A stretch of 64,000 bases of DNA from Xanthostigma xanthostigma (GCA_963575645.1 OY754467.1:744001-808000), one strand, 5' to 3'. Numbered from the stretch's first letter, positions 23,787-36,660 are shown. Notes: generated by a model from the letters alone, not told the origin. A program made the numbers and translations.

Positions 23787-24529
23787 TCTATACTAATATA
23801 TAAAGCAGAAGAGTTTGTTTGTTTGTTTGTTTGAACGCGCTAATCTCAGGAACTACTGGTTCGAATTGAAAAAAAAACTTTTTTGTTGGATAGCCCATTT
23901 ATCGAGGAAGGCTATAGGCTATATAATATCACGCTACGACTAATAGGAGTGGAAAATCAATGAAAAATGTTGCAGAATGTCAGTCAAAATTTTTCACAGT
24001 ATACTTATGTTCAGGTGAAATGCCCTAACTGAATATCCCAATATTAGCGGCACACGTACAGTAGCTCGGTTAACTCAGTCGGTAGAGCGCTCGACTCTTG
24101 ATCTCAGGGTCGTGGGTTCGAGCCCCATCTTGAACGAATATGTTTTTAATGTTTTTTTTTTTATTTTCTACATTGCTTTCTTCTAAGGCTATCATTTAAA
24201 TTTATTTTAGTTTTATTGACGACTAATTAAAATTAAATAAATCTAAATAATAGCTCATTTACAAAATTTTCCTACAGTGTTTTCAATTAAATATTTATTA
24301 TATTTTATTAATTATACAGTAATTATTGATTTAAAAGAAATAATTATTACTTAAAAAAAATATTTTCATCAAAAATGGAGGTTTGAGTTTAAAATAAGTA
24401 ATAAAGCAGAGAACTGCCGAAAACTGCAAAAAATTTGGACCCAACATTCATCTCGGTAAGCTAAGATCAATGTCCCTCCCTTCCCCATTCGTTCTTTTGC
24501 ACCCGGGTGAAACCGGACGGGACCGCTAT
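23787..24529 (+). mobile_element. Non-autonomous Helitron, copy 1
   Basis: The 5' end TCTATACTAATATATAAAGC and the 3' end CACCCGGGTGAAACCGG..GGGACCGCTAT match the other copies at 35415 and 55937. Just before the end, CCGG arms form the usual short hairpin; the last base of CTAG is changed here. It carries the GAACGCGCTAATCTCAGGAA block and a tRNA-like module at about 24062-24135. It is longer (743 bp) than the others (about 600 bp). Confidence 0.75.
24062..24135 (+). ncRNA. tRNA-Lys(CTT)-derived module inside a Helitron
   Basis: A box TTAACTCAGTCGG and B box GGTTCGAGCCCC are intact, the anticodon loop is TCTTGAT (anticodon CTT) and the core matches insect tRNA-Lys. The acceptor stem has at least two mismatches plus G-T pairs and the T stem is imperfect, so it is probably a pseudo-tRNA. 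The same position in other copies carries more decayed versions. Confidence 0.6.
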
Positions 24530-24739
24530 ATAATATAAATGAATCAGACCACGGTAAATTCTCTCCGAGCGCTCTGAAAATACGATTTTTACGGAACACT
24601 GACGCAACAACCTGATGCCAATCTTCCTCTTCTTCTTCAACAACGGCGACCAAACCGCACCGTCATTCACACAATAAACATTGGCAGGACAAGCGGGGGC
24701 GTAGCGCCCAGTGACTTTGTTAACGCTGCATAAATAATA

Positions 24740-25307
24740 CAGTATGTAAACGCGTAAGGTGCACATAGGGAAATTAGCATTGGGAAAAAAATACTTGGAT
24801 CAGAGTTAGCCATGACTGCATTAATAGCTATTTCTATTGAATTATCGTGGTAATCTTGAGGATTTCTATTTTATTTTTATTTTACTTGGCTTTTTTAATA
24901 ATAAAAAGCTCTTATAAATCATTATTTTAATTTTTTTGTACAAAAATAAAACAAAAAAACAACTCCATCTATTTGGAAACATTTCATTCAAAAATTGTCT
25001 GAGTGGTATGACGTATGCGCGTTGGTAAATCAGTGACCCAATTTCTTTAGGTTAAACACGAATAGGCGGAGATATTTGATCTCGCACCATATTTAAGTAT
25101 TTTTGGTAATTTAATGTCCCATTAATGAAAAAAGTCCGATTATGTTGTAATCATTTGAATATTTTCTTCGGTAGTATACACATTCATTTTGCAAAAGAAT
25201 ATTATCTGTCAAATTGAAATGCAAGATTTCAAGGCTCACTCTGATCCAGTCATTGTTTCCCAATGTTAATTTCCCTATGCGCACTTTATCTACGTGTTTA
25301 CATACTG
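24740..25307 (-). mobile_element. Tc1/mariner-like deletion derivative, complete ends
   Basis: TIRs of about 50 bp start CAGTATGTAAACGCGTAAGG and are flanked by TA (24738-24739, 25308-25309). The interior keeps a minus-strand remnant of a DDE transposase, clearer in the copy at 52297-52846 (R-Q-F-L-N-E-M-F-P-N-R-W). Stops and a large deletion make it non-autonomous. Confidence 0.75.
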
Positions 25308-25546
25308 TATAAAAATTGAATTTGCGAATTAAAAAAAAAACGTCAAATATAAACAAAGCTCCTTCGACATTCCCGAAAAATAGCGTCATGCCTTGAATTT
25401 GAAATGTTTCGAACTGATAAACGTTCAGAAAAGTCTTAAAGTTTAAAAAAAAAGGCTAGGCACCTACTCTATGGCAACTACCATACCACAGCGGAGGTCG
25501 GCAAGTTATTCCGGATAGTTTTAAGAGAAAAAACTCGCATCGTTTT

Positions 25547-26090
25547 TGACGTGATAACGTCTTATAAATTGATGAATCACCAATCTTATAAATTGATAAA
25601 ACACCGGCTGCATGCACGAAAAAGTGTAACGTTCCGCTTGACCCTGTGCGTGCTTTTTGCTAATTTCTCGCTCAATTTAAATCAGATCGGTTTGAAACCA
25701 GTCTTAAACGAAAGAGGAGAACATTTTACATAGATTTCGTATAACAGAATTTGCCTAAACAGTTTTTTTTTACAAATTTATATAGAAAAATAGCTGTATA
25801 AATGCAACATGAAAACGGCTGAATTTCTAATGTTTAATTCAATTTTTTGACATTAGTATTTTGTGAAATGCAACGCCTTCTAAGTTAAGTATTGGAATAA
25901 CTAATTATTATTAGAACATAATACTTTGACAGTTGCAAACGTCACTTTTGACATTTCTTATCATTCCGACACCAAGGATAAGCGGATTGAAACCAAATTT
26001 TGGGAGGTTTAGGTTATGTATTACGGAATACGTTATCACGTAAAACTATCGTCCGTAAACCGACTTTACAGACAACCAATTTTTTTTTTA
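25547..26090 (+). repeat. Family B element, copy 1
   Basis: It starts TGACGTGATAACGTCTTATA and ends with CGTTATCACGTAAAACTATC, GTCCGTAAACCGACTTTACA and GACAACCAA plus a T-run. The A-C-G-T-rich end words are near-inverted (ACGTGATAACGT / ACGTTATCACGT). The interior differs from the other copies. Confidence 0.7.
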
Positions 26091-26269
26091 TCGATACTTT
26101 TTATAATAAGGTATAGTTAAAAAAATATGTAAATAAAATTGAATGTGTTGATTTCAATTAAAATTTTCCCCCTTTTCAAAACTCTGCCTTCGTGGGCGCT
26201 GTCCTGTTGCGAATTTTTGTCCTTATAGTATAAAATAAAAAAAAAAAACAAGATACGCTTATGGCAGCG

Positions 26270-26600
26270 ATTTGTCGTCGTCGTCGGTGGTGGCATTGTC
26301 AAAACTCAAAAGGTCGAGAGTCCCCCTCGCCAACACCCGTCTGGCGTCCCGTGATATCGTCTCCAAACCTCTTCGGTCAACAATCAACGTAAGCTATGCA
26401 GTCCGGCAGCCAACAGCAGACGACGGGCAGGCAAGCCGTCTCTGCTGCGCGGCACAGCGCAGAGATCAGAAAACGCAGCGGCGGCCATCGCTGTTACGGC
26501 CAAGGCATATTTACATAACACAAAGTCTATAGGTACCATTAAGCGCCAAGGTCAACTACACGCAACAGCTGAGAGTCGTTTGTCTAAAATGGAATTCGTG
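26270..26600. promoter_or_regulatory. GC-rich island, candidate promoter / 5' UTR
   Basis: A CpG-rich block of about 330 bp lies between two family B elements. On the minus strand an initiator-like CTCTCAGCTG precedes a leader containing an ATG at about 26296. It could be an alternative first exon for a minus-strand gene; no protein is recognised. Confidence 0.25.
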
Positions 26601-26650
26601 TCGATAATATCGACCCGTGTCTATATAGACGAGGCTTAATTGATTCGTTT

Positions 26651-26906
26651 AAAAAAATTGGTTGTCTGTAAAGTCGGTTTACGGACGACAGTTTTACGTG
26701 ATAACGTCATAAAGAAACATCGATGAACTCTCTGACGTCACGCGAGAAGAGAGAGAAATGCGTACAAGCCGACGCTTGGGCCGATCGTGCCTCTCTATCG
26801 CTTATACCGCGCTCTCGCTTGCACGCTCAGGCTCAGGCGGAACGTGACACTTTTTCGTGCGTGCAGCCGGTGTTTCATCAATTTATAAGACGTTATCACG
26901 TCAAAA
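26651..26906 (-). repeat. Family B element, copy 2
   Basis: Reads TTGGTTGTCTGTAAAGTCGG inward on the plus strand and closes with AGACGTTATCACGTCA. The interior has CTCTGACGTCACGCGAGAAG and two inverted-type segments (GCGCTCTCGCTTGCACGCTC). The plus ORF over it is a repeat shadow. Confidence 0.7.
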
Positions 26907-26960
26907 CTCCCAGCCCCCTCTCGCTTGTTTTCTTCTAGTCAAACAAACGTAAATATTAAT

Positions 26961-27211
26961 AAAACTAAAACCCGATTACTGAAAAGTATGAAACAAGAAA
27001 ATATTCTCATCTGAGAATAGCCGTGGTCGTATGTCATCTCATATATATATGAGGCCCCTCTAAATGTATAGCGTGATGCATTTTGCCCTAGAGCTTATGA
27101 TCGCTTACTACAATGTAATGTTTTGTTAGGTTAGGTGGCATATGATCACGGCTATCCTCAGATGAGAATATTTTCTTGTTTCATAGTTTTCAGTAGTCGG
27201 GTTTGAGTTTT
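26961..27211. mobile_element. Foldback MITE, about 250 bp
   Basis: Arms ACCCGATTACTGAAAAGTAT.. and ..AGTTTTCAGTAGTCGGGT are inverted, continuing through AAACAAGAAAATATTCTCAT (direct) and its complement for about 75 bp per arm. No ORF; target duplication is not clear. Confidence 0.6.
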
Positions 27212-30200
27212 TGAACTTTGTTTTCAATTTGCTCCCGTCTGGGACCAAAATTCAAAAATAAATGTAGCCCATATTACTCGGGCTATAATAACGAATCGAT
27301 TGACACCTTATTTATCATAATCGGATGAATAGTTTAAGCGCTACGGTGGAATATCCGTAAATACAAACATACATAGACTGCTAAACTCATAACCCTTCCT
27401 TTTGGCTTCGCTATAGTCGGGTAAATATACTATCTTGATTCTTGAAATGATGGTTTAATTGTCTATTACCATTCAACCTTGAATGGAGAGCCGAGATAGT
27501 AGGGACTCCCCTGTTTATATATCGTTCCTTACTGAAAATTTGTTAATGTACCGAGTTGGTTTTCAATTTATTGTTGAAAAATAGTCAACTGAAAAAAATT
27601 AATTGCTTCTGGATACAGATAATCCTGAAATAACTCACGATATTCGACGCCATTCCAACGACTTCAACTTTACTCTCAACTCTGTTTACAATAGATGAAT
27701 CACTGCAGCGTCATAATTGCGAAGATCAACTATTTTTGAAATCTGAGCAGTTACTCAAAAACACTGTCCAATTAGAAGCCAAAAAGAAATTACAAAAATG
27801 GAAACAAACAACCTTAAACATTTTACTAACTGACAAATTGTGTCTGCACAATTCTGACCAACAAGGACAACAGAAAAATAGAAAATTTACCTCTGATATT
27901 CTTCCACGCTCGCAAATCCCAAATTGTACTTGTCAACAATGAACAAAAAAATCAACAATGAAACTACTTGCCAAAACAGTACAACAGCGTAGTCTTCCAT
28001 TGTTTCAACGACTCGAAAAACAATGAAGAACTGACTTACATAAAGTCATAAGTGCGAATATTTTTCACGGCACACCTAAACTGGCCGCTGAAATCTACTG
28101 ATAAACAATTAAAAACATTTCAACTGGACGTGTTGAATGACAATACGCAGACTTTAATATCACGTTGCTTTATCTAAGTGTTAAAATAATAATAATAACA
28201 ATAACATTACATAATGCTGATATAAAATATGTGATCAGTTAACAACTGATTGAGGCCGATGACAATATCAAAACGCAATAACCGAAGGAGCTGTTGACAT
28301 TAGTGATGTAATGAATGCAAATATTCAGTTTTCAAATTTGGCGTCGTTTGTCCAAGATTAAAATTTGACATATCGTCGTTGGTTCTGTAATAGCTCTTAT
28401 GTGCATAATTGGAAGATTTTACGTTTTTTAAATGAAAAGATTCAGGAAACGGAGCTTATACACTAGTAATACCTCCAAATTAATTTTACAGTAACCAACA
28501 AGGGAAAGTAACTCTTATGTGAAAAGTTGTATCAAATAATTCTTCCCATGTGCCAATAAATCCGAAATTAACGTTAAATATTTTTCAAGAAAATACTTCG
28601 TCTTAATTAAACACGTATAGTAAAGATAACTATGAATTAGTAATATACCTCTGAAATTGTTAGTTCTTACCATCAATTGCTGAAATAACCACTTTTTGGC
28701 CTTTTCTGCAAATTTTACTTTTTGGGGGTATTACAGAACCAACGACGATATTATGACTGGCCGCGCAAGTCGCACGCACGCATTTGTAGTGATTCAGGGT
28801 ACTAGGTTAATTATAATATTAATACTAAGTCGAAAGCTTTATTACCTAATAAAGGCTGATAAAAGATAATATAATTGCAAGGTTGCCTTATCGAAAAAAC
28901 TGAAATGATTAAATAATTTTTTTCTGATATTAATATTCTTAAAAGCTTCGAACGTGTTGTGTTTCAGCTGAAACATTCGCAAATGTTTAAAAATTAGCAT
29001 TCATTACATCACTAATACCTACTTAAAATCAACTACTGTTTTAGGTATGTTCTGGAAATATAATTTCATTCAAGTGTGTCAACCTGATTTTTCCCTTTTT
29101 CGTATCGCAATTACCTTTTTTGTCGTGAAAACGCGTTTTGCTACGTCTGCCATTTTTGATTACGCATTGCAAATATTATGCAATAAATTGAGTAGAAAGA
29201 CCTTGTCAGAGCATACCGTGTTCACGGTAAAAAATCTGTGAACTAATTAAATTATTGGGATTTACTGAGAAAACATTGTTTAGAGGAATATACAAGTGAA
29301 CATCGAAACTGGAACAAAACAAGTGACTAATAAATAGGCCACAGCTGTTTTGATCTTCATAGATCATTAAACATCTGCTCGTCGTTAATTGTTTTTATTG
29401 ATGTACATAATAATTATAGGTAAGATTACATACGTATTATATCACTTGATGTCTAATTACTAATTTGCACGCATTGTTAATTTCGATTGTGAAATTGGAG
29501 GACCAATCAGAGAGCTGTCAGTGCATAAAATAACATTTAAAATAGGCGACATTAGTGCCGCCTAGTGAGTAGTGACGAAAGTAGGTATGTGTCGCTCGGT
29601 GATTCTGCTCGCGCCATTCAGAGAAGCACAACCGTTTTCTCGACGACGTTTTTACTTTTATAATATATTAATAAACATGTATTATGCCTTCATTATAAGA
29701 CAGTTTCAATTTTTTTAAAACTATAAAAAAAATTACGAAAAAATAATTGCGCAAAACTTACAAGGCCTTTGTTTGTTAAATATTTTCATACAAATAAAAA
29801 CGTCAACTATAGCAGTGTTGGCAACACTGTCAAATAAAACACTAACACACACAACAATGCACAATATTTTATTGTTGCAACGTTTCTGTATTTAACCGAC
29901 CGCTACCCGTTGATAACTAACTGCCGGCGACACGCGTACTATCGGACTTTCCTGCAACTGGTGCACGAATGTCTTTATTTAATCAGGGGCGGACCCAAGG
30001 AGGTTATATTCAATTCAGTGTTTTCAAGACAAGAATACCAACCGCCAAGACTACCGTAGGTTTTTTAACGATAGTTTCGGTTGTCCAAAAAAGAAAAATC
30101 GTTCAGGAGTTTTGTCTTTAACTTCTGGAATTTTTTATGTTCGACTGTTTGAAGGTTTTACTGTATCTAATTGCCGCGTGTATAAAATTTCAAGAATGTT

Positions 30201-30479
30201 TATAGTTTTTATATTTCAAAATATAGATAAGTACTCAATTACACTTCCGTAGCATATTTCTCTGTAATAAACTTTTAACTTGACCGTCATTTTATCACTT
30301 TATCGAGTGACATTAATAAATAATAACTGTAAAAAGAAATATACAAAGTGTATCAGAAGTGTTGCCTTTCAATTAGAAAGCAATAAGGTAGTGATGGCGT
30401 AACTTTTTGAGAAGTGGGTCAAATTTTGTTAATTTTTTTTTAGAAAAATCTCGTGGGCCACTAAGTCAGTGCGTTTTTT
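27212..30479. other. Gene-poor stretch
   Basis: AT-rich with scattered low-quality ORFs (plus 27736-27942, plus 29047-29241) that lack domains. At 29987 a CAGGGGCGGACCCAAGG word resembles a hAT end, but I found no partner. Nothing else supported. Confidence 0.35.
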
Positions 30480-30777
30480 TGACGTGATAACGTCTTATAA
30501 ATTGATGAAACACCGGCTGCATGCACGAAAAAGTGTAACGTTCCGAAAAGTGTAGCGTACCGCCAAGTGTAACGTTCCGAAAAGTGTAGCGTTCCGCCTG
30601 ACCCTGTGCGTGCAAGCGAGAGCTCAGTATAAGCGATAGAGAGTCGGTAAAAATATAGTTTGACAGCTACTAACATTTAGGTTATGTATTATTATAAATA
30701 TGATATTCGAGCGGAATACATTATCACGTAAAACTATCGTCCGTAAACCAACTTTACAGACAACCAATTTTTTTTTT
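30480..30777 (+). repeat. Family B element, copy 3 (short form)
   Basis: It has the same ends as the other copies, a duplicated AGTGTA(A/G)CGTTCCG block (four units) and a shortened interior. Confidence 0.65.
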
Positions 30778-33320
30778 AGTTCGAAACTCATTTGGTTTCA
30801 ACGTGTTTTTTTCTATAAGCGTGTTGATTTTGCCAAAATTCTGAAAGATTTCGGTTTTCGTCAAATTTTTTTGAAGGGGTATGCCTTGAAAAAATTGAAA
30901 AATCGAATTCTTTAATATACTTTTGAAAATGATAATGCTTATTGCTTACAGAAAAAAAATACGCTGAATTCAATAATATGCATTAAAAGTATCTCAGTTT
31001 CCTCAAGATATGTGTATAACTTTGAAGTATTATATTATGAAGATTGAAGATTCAGGACTTTTCGGAGAATACCTCAACAATAATAAACAAAATGGTTCGC
31101 TACAGTCCCAAACTTCGGAACCAAATATTTGCATCACATTTACGATTGAACTGGAACGCCTTTTCATGACCTGATTTAGTTTTCGGAAATGCACAATGCG
31201 CCCGTTTGTGGGCCTGAGTGCATCTCAAATGTTATTTCCAACCGTAAAAGTTATACCTACTACTTTTAAGGTTAGATTTTAAACTATGGAATTGATTGAA
31301 TAATAAAGATGATTATTTACCTCCAAAATATGTAAATGACGCCATGTGCTGTTTGAAGCACCCTGTATAATACACCAAACGCAACCGTTTTGAACTGGTA
31401 TTGTTGACCGCCCAATAATAAGAAACTCACCGACCGCGAATTCACAAACGGATTTTAAAGGTTATAGATATTACAAAAACACACAGTTTTCTCCACAATT
31501 CATGGTTCTCCATGCAGTAATTGATATTGTGAAGGATATTGTTAAATAATGCCGTAAGTCACGCTTGGACTGCGCCGAACAAAAAAAAAATCATTTCGAT
31601 TCGTTTTGTACCACTGATTATTAATTCCGCTGTCATTTTTAAAACTGTCGATCGCTACCATCATTTGTTTTCATATGGAAATGCAAATTGTTACCGCGGC
31701 GATATTTGAAATTCTATTTTTTTTCTCGTACCCCAGTTCCGTCTTCCTGACATGTATTCTTAATTTTCTCCTTTCTGTTTTAAAGGCACCAACAGTCAAG
31801 TTACAAAAATTAAAATTCTCACTTTTTCTCGAATTAGATCAACTGTAAACCACTGATTACCTATACTTCTTTGGAATAAAATTAAAATTTACTCAAAAGT
31901 TGGGTCTACAAGTGAACTAAAAACTTAAAATATCTGGAATAAAAGTGCGTATTTTATGGCATTACTGAATTCTGGGTGCCATTTTTATAAGCATTCAAAA
32001 TTTCGAACTCAGATATTTTCCAAAATGTGAAGTTTATTTTCGCATCAGAAACATTCTGGTTTAGGTTACTTTTTTGTATAATCACGCCGAGTTTTTAAAA
32101 CTTATCAGGCTCGCAAAGCGCTACATTACTGTGCCAACAGACACAAACGTTTAATTAAATTCAACTTGAATTTAGGTCATTAATTCGAACTGTACTTCGT
32201 TTAACAATGGAATAAAACTACTTTTTAATAAAATGTGGAAATATAATGATTCAAAAATGAATTTTGTAAATCGATAGCATAATGAATTAACTGCTTGATA
32301 ACTATTGTTGTATATTTTTTACCAGCACACATATGTAATTTTAGATTTATAATTATTATTCTTTGCGTAAGCAATTTATAGAATTCAGCTGGTGTGACAT
32401 CATATTACATGGATACACGAATGCAAATGCACAAAAAAAATATTCATCATTAATCATTCAGGGCTGTACAAATATTTAATGTTAAAAATATCCGGTTTTC
32501 AAACTAGCTACTGAGGATTATTATTGTTTTTGATCTATTGGCGCGCCTTGCCAGTCAAACGGCATGATCTCTTATGCCGTCACGCTGTGAGCTGTGTATT
32601 GCGTGTGCGATTATAGTATACTTGATTTAGTTATTATAGAATTTCGCTTAATTGTATGTTTCACATCTGCCAGATGTCCCACGACGGCGAATTTTTAAGC
32701 GGTACTTAAACTTTTTATTTTATTAAATACTAAATTTGAAGATATTAAAGTTTCAAAATGATTCAAGGACTTTTTTTGCATATAAAATTTCGCAAAGCTA
32801 AAAACTCACAGCCAGGTCTTCGATTTTGTGTTCTGCAGACCAAAAATGTTTGATAGCTCTCCTATACTAGTCCAAAATCATCGTCTTATACAAATCCGCG
32901 ATATCTACGCCAAGAATCCGCTAATCCTTCAGAAATTATTTAATAGAAAAATTAATTCCAATTTCATATTTTAAATCTTCAAATGGCTTGAGTGTGTGCC
33001 GCTTTCTATTATTAGTACCTATATTTTGATAGAGATCCGCAAATCGCCTAAAACTAAGAAGTAAGAACCGTTGTTTTATCACTTCCATACTCATTAAAAA
33101 ATAAACTGAATCAAATTCATCCTTGTTTATCTCATTTTCCGACGTAGCTATCATAAATAATGCTTTTATGTTACCGGCCATTTGACTACTTAACTGGCCA
33201 ACGAAAACATCAACTGTTATTTGATCTAGAAGGCCATAGATTTATAAAAAAAGAGACTGCAGAACTCGTATTTTACACTATAGAAATAAAACTGAGATAA
33301 TTGTAAAAAAAAAGTAATTA
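30778..33320. other. Non-coding stretch
   Basis: No exon was supported. A minus ORF at 32936-33181 (81 residues) is hydrophilic and without a recognised domain; it has no clear splice sites or paired repeat around it. Confidence 0.35.
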
Positions 33321-33395
33321 TGGCACCAACGCCGAGAATCGAACCTGCGACCTTTAGGTTACGAGGCAAGTGTTCTACATTACCGCCTACATACT
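33321..33395 (-). ncRNA. tRNA-like sequence, probably SINE head or pseudo-tRNA
   Basis: On the minus strand a B box GGTTCGATTCT and an A-box-like TAGGCGGTAATGTAG are 30-40 bases apart, with a CTCGTAACC segment between them where the anticodon would be. Stems are poor, so a functional tRNA is unlikely. Confidence 0.4.
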
Positions 33396-34072
33396 TTAAC
33401 ATTGCGGCACGTTCGTTACATTTTCAATCTCAAGAATCAATTTTACCCTACCGTGCCAAAAGAAGTTTTACTTTAAAAAACGACTCCGCGAATTAGGTAG
33501 GTTAATTTTCTAGTTTCCTTGTAAAATAGCCTTGTAATGGTTCTAATTTTGTATTAATTATGTTCTGTGCAAGACGTGCTTCTACTGTTCCCCCTTTTTT
33601 GTTTCACTTGACAGGTCAATTGTTTAGTGGTGTAGTAGACGTGCAATAATTATAGCGACTAACTTTTTTTTAGTTTTTGAGGTTATATTTGTATATATGT
33701 AGAATGCGATACAAAAATGATCTTAAAAAATTAGGAATTAGGTTTATGTTGTGTTTCGTGCAGGTTGACTCATTTAAAAATCATCAATTGGAATTTCTGC
33801 CCATTTTAAAATGTGTCGTGTGACGTTGTGAGTAGGAAACCGCCTTAAAACCGCGTGACTAAGCTCCAGCAACAGGTACATTTTACGTTTAACTACTAAG
33901 TATCCATTTTTATTCAAAATTAACATCACTACGCTTATTAATAGCCGTTAATTGCAATAAAATATTCTTAGCACGATAGTTTATGTCAATTAAAAAACAA
34001 AACATCAGCAATTGTTCAATTGTTTCAAATAAATGAAACACAAAGTAAACAATAGAAGGTCACACTACTTAC
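33396..34072. other. Non-coding stretch
   Basis: Nothing recognised; probable intronic DNA of the minus-strand gene whose candidate exon follows. Confidence 0.3.
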
Positions 34073-34220
34073 AGTGATCCGGGAGATCGCTGTTCTTTGA
34101 TTGGTTTGTATTTGTTATCATGCTTATGTTTATGGGAACGATGGTGACGTCTTCCGGGCATCCAGATCAGTCCGAAGCCTCTGCCACCACCTTTTTCTTT
34201 GTTACGGCCTGCCACTTTTA
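34073..34220 (-). CDS. Candidate internal exon, basic/His-rich
   Basis: On the minus strand a 148-base open block lies between CTTCAG and CT|GTAAGT. It reads as 2 + 48 codons + 2: a Lys/Gly-rich start, G-F-G-L-I-W-M-P-G-R-R-H-H-R, then a His/Lys run and S-P-G-S. It ends in phase 2, and the exon at 20219 begins with the single base that completes it (CT|T GAC ATG), so the two could be joined across a 13.9 kb intron. I do not know the family. The plus ORF over it is a shadow. Confidence 0.45.
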
Positions 34221-34850
34221 CTGAAGACACGAACCAAAACAATTGAAAAGCAATACAACAAACAAACGAACGTTCACTTTACAACAAGCGCGTTATCTTC
34301 AATAATTATTTTTGTTGACAAACGACATTATTGGTAATATTATTACAATTTACTGTTATTTGACCTGAGTCGTCAGCTCTGTGTTGTCTTTTTCTGCTGA
34401 GCGAGAATGGAGTTTGTACAGAGGAGGATGGGGGACTTTTGATTGGTGGGAGAATGAGGCAAATAACACAGACAACATCGCATCGAGTCACGGTAACAAA
34501 AGACTGCCCAATTTATCATTGACTACACGTTTCTATAGAAAATAACGTTTATTTTGTTCGTTTCATAGCCGTACCCACTGTTTTTGTTGTTATTGTTGAT
34601 TTACTGCCGCGCCTAACTGGAAAAGGTTTTTTTTCTATTAATCTTTATTTCGCTATTTTTTAATTACCAGGCCCGGCAACACGGTGTTCTAATTTTAAAC
34701 TGATTAATTTATCGGCCAAAATTTTTAATTATTAAACATGTAAAAATAAATTACAAACCATAATTGATCGAAAACCTATTAGAGATAACATTAAACTAAG
34801 TAGTGAAATTATCAATATTATATTATTAAAAACGATAAATTGTTATTTTC

Positions 34851-34906
34851 AACATTGTTGCCTAGGTCCTAGTACCAATACTAGGACCTAGACAACAGTG
34901 TTGAAA
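34851..34906. repeat. Small hairpin
   Basis: TTCAACATTGTTGCCTAGGTCCTAGT is mirrored by the inverted ACTAGGACCTAG and ACAGTGTTGAA with a short loop. It is a stand-alone stem of about 24 bp with two mismatches; function unknown. Confidence 0.5.
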
Positions 34907-35414
34907 TTTTTAAGAAAATCAATACCATTCGGAATAATCTATGAAATTATTAATAAAAATTGTTTTCCCCTAAATATAATCATTGGCGTACGCTTATGAG
35001 TTTGACACCCTAAAAATGCATTCACCCTTCGGGTTATTTTACCCCTAGTTTGACAAACTTCTTTCTTTGTAAACTACCTCGTGAAACAGTGTTAAAAATA
35101 AAGCTTGATTTGAGTTCAAAACACATACAGTTTTGTTAGCATTCTCAATATCAAGCGTTTTATAACAAAACACCCCGTGTTTTAAATATTTTAAATTGAT
35201 TTATCGCTTATAATGATTATTATGTAATAAAGTTAATTGTTTTTTTAATACATACAGAGAGTCAATATTTTATTAATCTACGTCATAGGTAGTTAAAGAT
35301 AATTCTCCACATTTGTTTACGTATTGTTATTAATTTATGATAAACTAAAATTTACAGTTCAGAATTCAATACACCGAATATTTTTTTTTTGTGAAATATT
35401 AAGCGGAAACTATA

Positions 35415-36015
35415 TCTACACTAATATATAAAGCTGAAGAGTTTGTTTGTTTGTTTGAACGCGCTAATCTCAGGAACTACTGGTTCAAATTGAATAAAAT
35501 TTTTTTTTGTTGGATAGCCCATTTACCGAGGAAGGCTATAGGCTATATAATATTACGCTACGACGATTAGGAGCGGAGCTTTAATGAAAAATGTTGCAAA
35601 AAGTATCTCAAAAATAAGCTTCTATTCATGTGAAATGCACTAACTAGAATTAATACTAGTATTAGTGATAAAAGAACACAACCTCTGGTAGGTCAATCGG
35701 TAGCGCATGCGACTGTCAATATTAGGGTCGTGGGTTCGAGCCCCACGTTGGGTGAATATATTTTTTACATTGCTTTCTTCTAAGGCTTACATTTAAATTT
35801 ATTTTAATTTTATTTAATTCATTTAAAAAAATTATTCGTTAAAAAAAGTTTAAATACTGCTCTTTATCGACAAAAACTTTTGAACGGTAACTCCGATCAT
35901 CATGAAATTTGGACATAACATTCATCTCGGTAAACTAAGATGAATGTGTGTACTCATGTCCCTTCCTTCCCCATTCATTCTTTTGCACCCGGGTGAAACC
36001 GGGCGGGACCGCTAG
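35415..36015 (+). mobile_element. Non-autonomous Helitron, copy 2 (best preserved)
   Basis: It starts TCTACACTAATATATAAAGC and ends ..GGGACCGCTAG, with A before and T after, the classic Helitron A|T insertion. The 3' hairpin CCCGG-GTGAAA-CCGGG sits about 10 bases before CTAG. The tRNA-like module at 35688-35758 keeps the B box GGTTCGAGCCCC but its anticodon loop is TGTCAAT and its A-box region is altered. Confidence 0.85.
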
Positions 36016-36660
36016 TATAATATATTTAGTTAATTGCCGAATATTACAATATTTCCCATTTGTGAAGGTTTATTGCAATACATTGTAGATCTCGCTTATA
36101 ACGTCCTCACATACTGCGAATCACAACTTTTCCTTATACAGAGTCATCACGTGTTGCGAATTACGGATATAACGAACCGGTTTTGCAAGTTTGATGAGGC
36201 TCACTACTGTGCGAGAGAGCTAAGACAAAGTGACTTCCGATCTGCCCGAACGCTCTTACTTCTTTTCATCTCTGCAAACGCTATTGGTCCGAGTTTGATT
36301 CATCAGAATCTGATCAGAAAAAATCCTCGAAATGAAGAAACAGTCATCTCCCTTGATCTCCTCTGGCCCGCGACTGGGTTTACCAGAACATCGGTATTTC
36401 CGGGAAAGTCCCGGAATTATATCTGCTTACCCAGGAATTTAATTCCTAACGAAATCTTGAGTTTGATTATTATCGTAGTTACCGAGCTAGTTTTTTCATG
36501 ATACGACTCTGCAGCCAGTGGGCGGATGTGAAGATCCCATGTACATAATAATACTCTGAAATCTCAGACATTAACACGATCCAATTGGTTCCTCTACCCC
36601 CATGTTAGAACAATACGTTTCGTCGCCTCAGAAATGTTTCGGAAATCTTGAATCTCGATC
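36016..36660. other. Stretch with one unsupported long ORF
   Basis: The plus ORF 36034-36501 (155 residues) begins in the Helitron flank, has no recognised domain and uses AT-rich codons; I do not call it a gene. Confidence 0.3.

Noticed and set aside
24062..24135. Functional tRNA-Lys gene
   Set aside because: The acceptor and T stems are damaged, and the segment sits at a fixed place inside a Helitron.
25551..25733. 60-codon ORF repeated at 37658-37849
   Set aside because: It is the shared start of family B elements.
26723..26938. 71-codon ORF, nearly repeated at 44459-44665
   Set aside because: The similarity comes from two copies of family B, not from a protein family.
29984..30003. hAT left end CAGGGGCGGACCC
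   Set aside because: No matching inverted end or 8 bp duplication found downstream.
36034..36501. 155-codon plus ORF
   Set aside because: No domain, AT-rich codons, starts in Helitron flank; below what I would call a gene.
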